This document shows positions 1-7,692 of a stretch of 64,000 nucleotides of DNA, piece after piece; position 1 is the stretch's first letter, and each line of letters begins with the position of its first letter. The position numbers were made by a program, and so were the translations under genes. The notes under the pieces were generated by a model, which worked only from the letters and a program-made list of their open reading frames with translations, was not told the DNA's origin and made no database searches. Origin of the DNA: Filimonas lacunae (GTDB lineage: Bacteria > Bacteroidota > Bacteroidia > Chitinophagales > Chitinophagaceae); the NCBI RefSeq assembly GCF_002355595.1, contig NZ_AP017422.1:5088823-5152822 (forward strand). Direction: 5' to 3'.

Positions 1-702
1 ATCCGGCTTAGCGTGATACCGCTCATATTCTTCCGGTGGATATTCTTTAGAAAAGAATACGGTAACCAGGATAGCGATGACAAATACAACTGCACCTATA
101 TAAAACGACCAGGTAATATTATCTGCCACATGCGTGGCATCACCTACCTGCGATACTCCCAAATCTGCCAGCCAGCCAGGCAGGTAAGAACCGGCAACCG
201 CACCTACGCCTATTAAAAAAGTTTGGATAGCAAACCCTTGCGTACGCTGCGAGTCGGGCAGGTTATCTGCCACCAGTGCGCGAAAGGGTTCCATAGCCAC
301 ATTAAAAGAAGCATCCATTATCATTACCATACCTGCCCCTACCCATAGGGCCGGAACGATAGCAGACAAAGCAGCGGAATTAGGTAAAAACACCAGTGCC
401 AGGGACGACAACAAAGCACCGGTAAGAAAGTAAGGTTTACGACGGCCCAAACGGTTCCAGGTTCTATCACTGTAATGACCTATCAGCGGCTGTACAATCA
501 TGCCTATCAATGGGGCTACAATCCAGAACATAGGCAACTGCTCTACATCCGCGCCAAAAGAACGTAATATGCGACTGGTATTACCATTTTGCAAAGCAAA
601 GCCAAACTGTATTCCTAAAAACCCCACACTCATCGTAAAAATCTGCGGCAGGCTTAAACGTGGTTTAACGGAAGGCGAAGACGGTGAGGTTGAAAGCGAC
701 AT
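1..702 (-). CDS. SLC45/GPH-like MFS sugar transporter, 3' part outside window
   Basis: The C-terminal part lies beyond position 1; about 234 N-terminal residues are visible. The reverse-strand reading begins MSLSTSPSSPSVKPRLSLPQ and runs through hydrophobic segments. It shows the MFS loop 2-3 signature GHYSDRTWNRLGRRKPY and a second basic loop, DNLPDSQRTQGFAIQ, typical of sucrose/maltose-type SLC45 transporters annotated in Bacteroidota. Family knowledge points to proton-coupled uptake of a di- or oligosaccharide at the inner membrane. It follows glgC on the same strand but a strong terminator separates them, so co-transcription is probably limited. The glycogen and sugar-kinase genes nearby support a carbohydrate role. 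The substrate cannot be told from sequence. The start is the ATG at 702, the first Met before the cytosolic N-terminus. Confidence 0.85.
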   Translation of the reverse strand, partial: MSLSTSPSSPSVKPRLSLPQIFTMSVGFLGIQFGFALQNGNTSRILRSFGADVEQLPMFWIVAPLIGMIVQPLIGHYSDRTWNRLGRRKPYFLTGALLSSLALVFLPNSAALSAIVPALWVGAGMVMIMDASFNVAMEPFRALVADNLPDSQRTQGFAIQTFLIGVGAVAGSYLPGWLADLGVSQVGDATHVADNITWSFYIGAVVFVIAILVTVFFSKEYPPEEYERYHAKPD

Positions 703-755
703 AACAATCGTTTAGGTTACAAAAGTGTGTAAAAACTACATATTGCCCAAGCGAA

Positions 756-783
756 TTAAAAAAAACATCCTGTAAAGGATGTT
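756..783 (-). terminator. Rho-independent terminator after glgC
   Basis: On the minus strand an 8-bp perfect stem (AACATCCT pairing with AGGATGTT, 4-nt loop) is followed by a run of eight T. It lies 26 bp past the glgC stop and before the SLC45-type transporter gene. Confidence 0.9.
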
Positions 784-808
784 AATTATAGAGTTCAGAA
801 AAGCCGGT

Positions 809-2095
809 TTATCCGATGGTGAAGCCGTTTTCCAGCACAGCACCTTTTTTCACCACTACAATACCATCTTTAATAGTATACAGGGGATGATCGGTATTTT
901 CCAGATCGGTACTGCCGTTAATTCTTACACCATGACCAATGCGGCAATTTTTATCGATAATAGCGTTGTTAATAAAACAATCTTCTCCAATACCCAGCTC
1001 CGGTATACCACTTTGTCTTTTCAATTCAATGGTTTCGAGGGTTTCGTAGAAATCGTTACCCATTACATACGCGCTTTCAATGCTGGTGCCTTTACCTATG
1101 CGGGCGCGGATACCTATTACACTGTTGCTTATTTTGCTGCCCAGGATAATAGAACCTTCTACAATAATAGAATTATGAATAGCAGGACCACTAATTTTTG
1201 CCGGCGGCAGCATTCTGGCGCGGGTAAAAATAGTTTTGGTTCTGTCGAACAGGTTAAACTCCGGAATATCCTTGGTTAATGCAATATTGGCTTCAAAGAA
1301 GGAATAAATATTTCCGATATCTGTCCAGTACCCATCATACTGATAACTGGCTACCCGGTAACGCGAAATACTTTGCGGAATAATTTCTTTTCCGAAATCA
1401 GGATAATCCGGAAAATCGCCTTTCAGAATTTGTTGTAAGGTGCTGCGATTGAAGATATAAATACCCATCGAAGCGAGGTAATTTCTCCCCACACCTTGCA
1501 TCTCTTCTCCGGTGTCGCTTACCCATTCAGGCAGCAATTCCTTCTTCGGCTTTTCAATGAAAGAAGAAATCAAACCTTCTTCATCCACCTTTAAAATACC
1601 GAAGTCCGAAGCATCCCTGTCAGTTACCGGAATGGTAGCGATAGAAATGTCTGCACCACGGGCGCGGTGATCGTTAATCATAGCCTGAAAATCCATCTGG
1701 TACAGCTGATCGCCGCTGAGAATTAACAGGTGTTCAAAATCAAAGTTGTAGATATGACGCAGGCTTTGCCTTACTGCATCGGCTGTTCCCTGAAACCAGC
1801 CTGGGTTATCGGGGGTTTGTTCTGCTGCCAGGATGTCTACAAAACCAGTACTGAACGAGTTAAACTGGTAAGTGTTTTTAATGTGCTTGTTAAGGGAAGC
1901 GGAATTGAACTGTGTTAACACAAACATGCGGTTGATATTTGAGTTAATACAGTTACTGATGGGAATATCCACCAGTCGGTATTTCCCGGCTATAGGCACT
2001 GCTGGTTTTGAGCGGCTGGCAGTTAACGGATACAATCGTGTGCCCGCACCACCTCCCAATATCACAGCAAGAACGGAGGTTGAGATGTTAAACAT
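809..2095 (-). CDS. glgC: Glucose-1-phosphate adenylyltransferase (ADP-glucose pyrophosphorylase)
   Basis: Makes ADP-glucose from glucose-1-phosphate and ATP, the committed step of bacterial glycogen synthesis, in the cytosol. The 428-aa product has the usual length. GGGAGTRLYPLT (residues about 14-25) is the nucleotide-binding loop, followed by SKPAVPIAGKYRLVDIPISN. LSGDQLYQMD carries the catalytic Asp, and IEKPKK the sugar-phosphate-binding Lys region. The C-terminal third is a left-handed beta-helix with hexapeptide-like repeats (NSIIVEGSIILGSKISNSVI), where allosteric effectors bind in this family. It lies 8 bp downstream of glgA, so the two form an operon, closed by the terminator at 756-783. 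The N-terminus MFNISTSVLAVILGGG fits the family well, so the start is secure. Confidence 0.97.
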   Translation of the reverse strand: MFNISTSVLAVILGGGAGTRLYPLTASRSKPAVPIAGKYRLVDIPISNCINSNINRMFVLTQFNSASLNKHIKNTYQFNSFSTGFVDILAAEQTPDNPGWFQGTADAVRQSLRHIYNFDFEHLLILSGDQLYQMDFQAMINDHRARGADISIATIPVTDRDASDFGILKVDEEGLISSFIEKPKKELLPEWVSDTGEEMQGVGRNYLASMGIYIFNRSTLQQILKGDFPDYPDFGKEIIPQSISRYRVASYQYDGYWTDIGNIYSFFEANIALTKDIPEFNLFDRTKTIFTRARMLPPAKISGPAIHNSIIVEGSIILGSKISNSVIGIRARIGKGTSIESAYVMGNDFYETLETIELKRQSGIPELGIGEDCFINNAIIDKNCRIGHGVRINGSTDLENTDHPLYTIKDGIVVVKKGAVLENGFTIG

Positions 2096-2103
2096 AAATG
2101 GTA

Positions 2104-3528
2104 CTAGTATTTCAAACTTTGATAAATGTCAACGTATTGCTGCACGGAGTGTTCCCAGCTATGATCAATCTGCATCATATGTGTGCGCATGGCTGTCATT
2201 TGTTTCTTGTCTGCAAATACATCCACCGCCCTGTTTACTGAGTACGAAACATCCCCTGCACTGGCATGGTTAAAGCGTATGCCCCATCCCTGCCAATCGC
2301 CCATATCGGTTACGGTATCCTTTAAGCCCCCGGTGCTGCGCACCATAGGCACGGTACCATACTTCATGGCATACATCTGGTTTAAGCCACATGGCTCTAC
2401 CCTGCTGGGCATCAATAAAAAATCCGCGCCAGCATAAATACGATGACTCAATGCTTCATCATATCCTATAAAAACATTGTAGTTACCCGGAAAATGCTCT
2501 TTCAATTGGTTCAGCTGCCATTCTACATGCGGCTCGCCATTACCCAGCACCAGGAAATTTACCTGGCCCTGCAGGCTGTACAACGATGATAAAATAGCAT
2601 CCGGTAAAATATCAGCAGCTTTTTCGCCTACCAAACGGCCAATGAACACTACCAGCGGGTTGTGCTGTTCCAGCTCAAACTCCTGGCATATCTGGCGTTT
2701 GTTCGCTTCCTTACCGGCATCTACGTTACTATAATTATAATGGGTATGAATGAAAGGGTCTGTTTCAGGGTTCCACACATCCGTGTCAATACCATTCAAA
2801 ATGCCTGCACATTTTCCTTTTTCATATTCCAATAACTTTTCAAGGCCATTGGCGTGGTATCTCATCTCTTCCAGGTAGCTCCAACTAACAGTTGTTACTT
2901 TCCAGGCAGCTTTGATACCCGCTGCCAGGGGGTTAATGGTTTTGTTCCATTCCAGCAATCCTGCCTTCCAGGTATCAAACACCGGAAGCAGCGCGGCTTT
3001 GTCCCAACCCATCCAACCCTGATACTGGGCGTTATGTATGGTAAGCACCGTTGGTATATCAGATAAACGATTATACTGATAGGAATGTTTAACTATGAAG
3101 GGTATAAATGCTGTATGATAATCGTGGCAATGTATTACATCCGGTTTGTGCTGCCAGTGGTTAATCCAGTCGGTAACCGCAATCTGGAAAGCAATAAACC
3201 GTTCGGTATCATCGCCATACCCGTATATCTTTTCCCTGTCCAGCAGGCCGTTTATATCCACCAGGTACAGGTGAAAGCCGAGTTTATCGTGTTTTTCACG
3301 GATAATGGTGTAATCAAACCAAAAACTTCCCATCTGGCCCCTGCCTTTAAAATCTACCGTCCATTCATTCTGATACAGAAATTTGGTCCGGTACATAGGC
3401 ATTACCACTTTGGCTGTATGGCCTGATTTACTTAGGTATTTCGGTAAAGCCCCTACTACATCTCCTAATCCGCCGGCCTTCGCAACCGGATAACATTCCG
3501 CACTTACATGAACTATTTCCATACGCAT
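2104..3528 (-). CDS. glgA: Glycogen synthase (ADP-glucose type, GT5)
   Basis: Transfers glucose from ADP-glucose to the growing alpha-1,4-glucan. The 474-aa length matches GlgA. KAGGLGDVVGALPK (residues 17-30) is the canonical ADP-glucose-binding motif. HCHDYHTAFIP and LTIHNAQYQGW are GT5 signatures. The C-terminal GT-B half has FIGRLVGEKAADIL and the retaining-glycosyltransferase region MPSRVEPCGLNQMYAMKYG with the conserved Glu, followed by RSTGGLKDTV. It is first in a two-gene operon with glgC (8-bp gap) and diverges from the sugar transporter at 3637 across a 108-bp spacer. Two ATG codons are close together (3528 and 3522); either gives a normal N-terminus. Confidence 0.97.
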   Translation of the reverse strand: MRMEIVHVSAECYPVAKAGGLGDVVGALPKYLSKSGHTAKVVMPMYRTKFLYQNEWTVDFKGRGQMGSFWFDYTIIREKHDKLGFHLYLVDINGLLDREKIYGYGDDTERFIAFQIAVTDWINHWQHKPDVIHCHDYHTAFIPFIVKHSYQYNRLSDIPTVLTIHNAQYQGWMGWDKAALLPVFDTWKAGLLEWNKTINPLAAGIKAAWKVTTVSWSYLEEMRYHANGLEKLLEYEKGKCAGILNGIDTDVWNPETDPFIHTHYNYSNVDAGKEANKRQICQEFELEQHNPLVVFIGRLVGEKAADILPDAILSSLYSLQGQVNFLVLGNGEPHVEWQLNQLKEHFPGNYNVFIGYDEALSHRIYAGADFLLMPSRVEPCGLNQMYAMKYGTVPMVRSTGGLKDTVTDMGDWQGWGIRFNHASAGDVSYSVNRAVDVFADKKQMTAMRTHMMQIDHSWEHSVQQYVDIYQSLKY

Positions 3529-3636
3529 ACAAGTTAAGCATCAAATGAATACCGCCATAATGCGGGTAAAAAAAAATCGCTTTACATTTTTGCTTATTTT
3601 GGGCTTTTTTTTAAACCTAATTTCATACCAACATTC

Positions 3637-5547
3637 ATGAAGGACCTTGCATCTTCCCAAAAAACCAATGGAGGCGCGTTAGCTACGTTGGTGCTGGTTT
3701 TTTTCTTTTGGGGGTTCATTGCTGCATCCAACAGCATTTTTATCCCCTTTTGTAAAACGTTTTTTAACCTTACCCAGTTTGAATCCCAGTTAATTGGTAC
3801 CGCTTTCTACGGAGCTTATTTCATCGGCTCGCTTGTGTTGTACGTTATTTCTGAAAGCCGTGGAAGCGACCTCTTAAACAAGATTGGATACAAAAAAGGA
3901 ATCATCCTGGGATTGGCTATTTCTATTGCGGGGGCTTTGCTGATGATCCCTGCGGTAAGCAATGAAAATTTGCAGCCAATTGAGCAGAAAGTGGAAACGG
4001 TGAAAAACCTGAAGCACGATCAAAAAATCACGACTGCCGACAAAGCAGTAACGTTGAAAAAAGAGGCTTCCGGTTACAGTATTACCGTTACCAACAACGA
4101 ACAGGGTAAAACCTTTATCAACAATCCGGCAATTACTTCTAACCTGGCTACTGCGTTTCATGTTGCAGAAAACAGTAAGCAAGGTAAAGTAACCGCCACT
4201 TTTGCTGATGACAAAGCCGAAGCTATTGTGCAAGCCCTGAAAGGTGAGCAGGTGGCGTTTGGTAACTTCCCCTTCATTTTGTTGGCGTTATTCATTATTG
4301 CGTTAGGTTTTTCGTTGCAGCAAACCTGCGCACAGCCCTTTGCTATTATGCTGGGCGACCCGGCTACAGGCGCTACCCGTTTAAACCTGGGTGGTAGTGT
4401 CAACTCATTTGGTACCACTGTTGGGCCTATCATTGTAAGCTTTTTCCTGTTTGGTACCGTTACCAGCGATGCAGAAGCCACTTCGGTAAGCAGCATCAAA
4501 ACCCTGTACATGATTGTAGCAGCCGTGTTTGCATTAGTGGCCATCATCTTTGCTATATCCAAACTGCCCGATGGCAAAAACGATACGGCATTTGAAAAAG
4601 CCCCCAAAGCATCCCGTTCCCTATTACAGTTAACAGGCCTGGTAATGGCTATTATTCTCATTGGTCAGTTTACCAATGTATCTAAACTGATATTACTGGT
4701 AGCAGTGATTATTGGCGTGGTAGCTATTTTATTTGCCAGCAACAGCGCGGCCATTAAAAATCCGGAAGGCTGGGGTGCTATGAAATACCCGCAGCTGATT
4801 TACGGTATGATTGGCATTTTCGTGTATGTAGGTGTGGAAGTAACCATCGACAACAACTTTGGTGCATTGTTAAAAACTCCGGGCTATTTAACGGCCGAAG
4901 GGTTAAACGAAAGCCAGATTTCGCGTTATGTTTCTCTGTACTGGGGTAGTTTAATGATTGGTCGCTGGACTGGTGCCATCAGCGTGTTCAACCTCAGCTC
5001 AATAGGGAAAAAAATCGCCACTATTGTGGTTCCTTTTATCGCATTTGCTATCATCCTGTATGTAAACAAACTCAATGGCAGTGATGTAAGCGACCTGTAT
5101 GGTTATGTTATTTGCATTGCCCTGATTATTGCAGCTTTCTTCTTTGGACAAGATAAGCCGGTGAAAACCCTGCTTACCGTTTCTGTACTGGCTACCGCTG
5201 CCATGTTAATTGGTATTGTTACCAATGGCATTGTGAGTGTATATGCCTTTATAGCGGGTGGTCTTTGCTGCTCGGTAATCTGGAGCTGTGTGTTTGCACT
5301 AGGTGTTGCCGGTTTAGGTAAATACACCAGCCAGGGTTCTGCCTTCCTGATTATGATGATTTTGGGCGGTGCGGTAATTCCTCCTTTCCAGGGCGTGTTG
5401 GGCGATATTCCTGCTATTGGCATGCACCACTCTTATATTATAGCGGCTGCGGGCTTTGCCTTCCTGGCATTCCTGGCGCTGAAATTAAGAGGTGTGTTGA
5501 AAGCGCAGGGACTCGATTTTGACCAGCAAATTGAAGGTGGTCACTAA
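3637..5547 (+). CDS. FucP/GluP-family sugar MFS transporter with a soluble insert
   Basis: A 636-residue member of the FucP (fucose/glucose/galactose:H+) branch of the MFS. FWGFIAASNSIFIPFCKTFF, ESQLIGTAFYGAYFIGS and LGFSLQQTCAQPFAIMLGDP followed by RLNLGGSVNSFGTTVGP are family signatures. The usual length is about 420-480 residues. The excess comes mainly from residues about 108-208, a hydrophilic stretch (SNENLQPIEQK to LKGEQVAFGN) between two membrane segments, plus extra hydrophobic segments in the middle (about 325-370). A ROK sugar kinase follows 43 bp downstream, so the pair probably imports and phosphorylates a hexose such as glucose, galactose or fructose. The start is the ATG at 3637, just before MKDLASSQKTNGG and the first helix. 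Confidence 0.9.
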   Translation: MKDLASSQKTNGGALATLVLVFFFWGFIAASNSIFIPFCKTFFNLTQFESQLIGTAFYGAYFIGSLVLYVISESRGSDLLNKIGYKKGIILGLAISIAGALLMIPAVSNENLQPIEQKVETVKNLKHDQKITTADKAVTLKKEASGYSITVTNNEQGKTFINNPAITSNLATAFHVAENSKQGKVTATFADDKAEAIVQALKGEQVAFGNFPFILLALFIIALGFSLQQTCAQPFAIMLGDPATGATRLNLGGSVNSFGTTVGPIIVSFFLFGTVTSDAEATSVSSIKTLYMIVAAVFALVAIIFAISKLPDGKNDTAFEKAPKASRSLLQLTGLVMAIILIGQFTNVSKLILLVAVIIGVVAILFASNSAAIKNPEGWGAMKYPQLIYGMIGIFVYVGVEVTIDNNFGALLKTPGYLTAEGLNESQISRYVSLYWGSLMIGRWTGAISVFNLSSIGKKIATIVVPFIAFAIILYVNKLNGSDVSDLYGYVICIALIIAAFFFGQDKPVKTLLTVSVLATAAMLIGIVTNGIVSVYAFIAGGLCCSVIWSCVFALGVAGLGKYTSQGSAFLIMMILGGAVIPPFQGVLGDIPAIGMHHSYIIAAAGFAFLAFLALKLRGVLKAQGLDFDQQIEGGH

Positions 5548-5590
5548 TACTAGATATTTCTACATACTATATACATAAACAGAGAAAACA

Positions 5591-6562
5591 ATGAGCGCGG
5601 GTTTACCACAACTTGCTTTAGGAATTGACATCGGGGGCACCAACACTGTGTTTGGCATTGTTGACCACCGTGGCGACATTCTGTATAGAGGTGCTATTTC
5701 TACCAAAAAGCATGAGAACGTAGAAGATTACATTAACGAATTATATAACGCCATAGCCCCTGCCATTAAAGAAATGGGTGGCAAAGGAAATATCAAAGGC
5801 ATTGGTGTAGGCGCGCCTAACGGTAACTTTTACACCGGCGCTATTGAATATGCCCCCAACCTGAACTGGAAGGGTATTATTCCTTTGGCGGAATTAATTA
5901 CCAATAAGTTTGGCATACCAGCCGCATTAACCAACGATGCTAACGCAGCCGCTGTAGGCGAAATGATGTATGGTGCTGCCAAAGGCCTGAAAGACTTTAT
6001 CGTTATTACCCTGGGCACAGGTGTAGGCAGCGGCATTGTTGTAAATGGCCAGCTGGTGTACGGTCATGATGGTTTTGCGGGCGAACTGGGGCATACTATT
6101 GCTATTCCCGGTGGCCGCAAACACTATTCTACCGGCGCACACGGTTCGCTGGAAGCTTACGCTTCTGCCACCGGAGTACGCTTTACCGCACTGGAAATGC
6201 TGGAGAAAAACCCGGATCAGCCCAGCCTGATGCGCGAATATCCTGCCGACAAAATTGACAGCCGCGTAGTGTATGACTGTGCTATGAAGGGCGATGCTAT
6301 GGCCAATGAAGTATACCGTTTTACCGGCGAGGTACTGGGTATGTCATTAGCCAATTTTGTAATGTTCTCTTCTCCTAAAGCCATCATCCTGTTTGGTGGT
6401 TTGTGTAAAGCAGGCGACCTGATATTAAACCCTACCCGGGAACATATGGAAGCCAACCTGTTGCCTATTTTCCAGAATAAGGTACAGTTGCTTTTCAGCG
6501 AGCTGAAAGAGAGCGATGCAGCTATACTGGGCGCCAGCGCCTTAGTATGGGACATGAAATAA
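5591..6562 (+). CDS. ROK-family sugar kinase (glucokinase-like) lacking the zinc-binding cysteines
   Basis: 323 residues, normal for ROK kinases. ALGIDIGGTNT (Asp13) is the ATP phosphate-binding loop. TNDANAAAVGEM carries the catalytic Asp116, and TLGTGVGSGIVVNGQL and FAGELGHT (His168) are ROK signatures. Most ROK kinases then have CxCGxxGCxE, which binds zinc with the GELGH histidine. Here residues 178-188 read HYSTGAHGSLE: the family Glu is retained but all three cysteines are absent and there is one extra residue. ATP-dependent phosphorylation of a hexose imported by the FucP-like transporter 43 bp upstream is the likely role. Glucokinase versus another hexose kinase cannot be decided from sequence. 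A hairpin at 6580-6613 ends the operon. Confidence 0.9.
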   Translation: MSAGLPQLALGIDIGGTNTVFGIVDHRGDILYRGAISTKKHENVEDYINELYNAIAPAIKEMGGKGNIKGIGVGAPNGNFYTGAIEYAPNLNWKGIIPLAELITNKFGIPAALTNDANAAAVGEMMYGAAKGLKDFIVITLGTGVGSGIVVNGQLVYGHDGFAGELGHTIAIPGGRKHYSTGAHGSLEAYASATGVRFTALEMLEKNPDQPSLMREYPADKIDSRVVYDCAMKGDAMANEVYRFTGEVLGMSLANFVMFSSPKAIILFGGLCKAGDLILNPTREHMEANLLPIFQNKVQLLFSELKESDAAILGASALVWDMK

Positions 6563-6579
6563 ATTATTTCATTATAAAT

Positions 6580-6613
6580 AAAGTAAAGGGCCGCGAAAGT
6601 GGTCCTTTACTTT
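6580..6613. terminator. Hairpin terminator after the ROK kinase
   Basis: AAAGTAAAGGGCC pairs with GGTCCTTTACTTT (one mismatch) around a short loop. The arms carry A and T runs, so it could work in either direction. It begins 18 bp after the kinase stop codon. Confidence 0.7.
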
Positions 6614-6691
6614 TATACGTATATTCACAAAGCTTTTTACCAGGGTGCATTACGCTGCCCCTGTATACATCGAAACTTGCGTAATCGCAGA

Positions 6692-7659
6692 ATCTGTTCG
6701 TTCCCCGGCCAGCCAGCCAACTTCTCCACAGAACCGGAAAGCTTTTCCGCTAAGAGGGGAATATTCACTGTTTGTCCGGAAAGCTTCACGAGGCAACCGG
6801 GAAGTTTCACGATTCCTCCGGAAACCTTCCTGGACAAACCGAAAAACTTCACAACAGAATCCCGAATCTTCCTGAACAACCTCAAAAGCTTCCCTACCTA
6901 ATCAGCAATCTTCCCGGACAAGTCAGAAAACTTCCCTACCGAATCCGCAATCTTCCTGGTTGAATGAGGAAGTTTTTCGGTACTACCAGAAAGCTTCCTT
7001 ACTCAATAGAAAACATTCATTGCCAATCCGGGAATATTCTCTACTAAACCAGGAAACTTCCCGAACCAATAGAAAAGCTTTCCTGTTCATCCAAAAAATT
7101 TCCTCATTCAACCAGGAACATTCCTGACACCTCCGAAAACACTGCAATATCTTACTACAGGAATCCCCCGTTCTGCTACAGCACTATTTCAGCACCCTGC
7201 AATGTTCTCCCAGCCCTATGTAATATCTCCCTGCCGCATGGCAGTACTGCACCCCGGCAGTGCAACATTCTACGGTTACATAGCAGTTATGACAAGGCAT
7301 GCCGCACAACTTACCCGGCGTATTGTAAGCTCCTCCCCTCCTCCTGCAACAATCACATGCCACCATGCACACCTTCCCTCTCTTGCTGCCATACTTCCCC
7401 GTAATGCCGCAACATCTACCCGGTAAGGTGTAGTACTTACCAGCCATCATGCAGTACTCCTTTGCCACATGGCAACAGTTACACAGTGTATAGTAATATC
7501 GGTTTCGGATGCTGCCATATTCCCCGGCAAGGCAACAATATATTCGTGGCGTGAAGGAATATGCACCTGGCGTATGGCAACACTCCCCCGTGACGCTGCA
7601 ATAGGCACAAGGCATGCTGCAAAACATATATGGCGCGTTGTAGTACTTCTGCAGAAGTA
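6692..7659. repeat. About 46-unit degenerate 21-bp tandem repeat array, constant phase
   Basis: Cutting the sequence every 21 bp from 6692 or 6713 leaves each unit aligned with its neighbours all the way to 7659, with no indels. In the left part (to about 7150) units carry a GGAAANCTTCC-like core at unit positions 3-13, for example units starting at 6734, 6776, 6818, 6986 and 7049. In the right part (from 7196) units instead look like TGCAATACTCCCCGG with a CATGC-like end, for example those starting at 7240, 7387, 7408 and 7471 (2 bp later relative to the left register). Units are only loosely similar, so this is neither a CRISPR nor a recently expanded satellite. As 21 is divisible by 3, several frames stay open and encode 7-residue repeats (Cys/Tyr-rich on the minus strand, 7184-7663), but stops interrupt every frame of the left half. 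21 bp equals two helical turns, so the A-tracts are helically phased. No known element matched. Confidence 0.9.
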
Positions 7660-7673
7660 TCACAACGCGCCAT
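7630..7673. repeat. 44-bp near-perfect inverted repeat at the array end
   Basis: Two 20-nt arms (7630-7649 and 7654-7673) pair with two mismatches around TGCA. The outer 12 bp (ATGGCGCGTTGT / ACAACGCGCCAT) and the inner TACTTC / GAAGTA are perfect. It overlaps the last repeat unit and lies 20 bp past the stop of the OmpA-like gene. It could act as that gene's transcription-stop hairpin, but there is no T-run after it on the minus strand, so a structural or protein-binding role is equally possible. Confidence 0.85.
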
Positions 7674-7692
7674 GTTTACCAGTTTTTACCTG

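Noticed and set aside
779-1279. Plus-strand 166-codon frame
   Set aside because: Antisense to glgC, which has full family support.
6599-6963. Short coding frames in the left half of the array
   Set aside because: All three plus frames stop after 60-100 codons and no minus frame spans it; heptads arise simply from the 21-bp period.
6692-7659. CRISPR array
   Set aside because: Units are contiguous, degenerate and 21 bp long; there are no conserved repeats with variable spacers and no cas genes.
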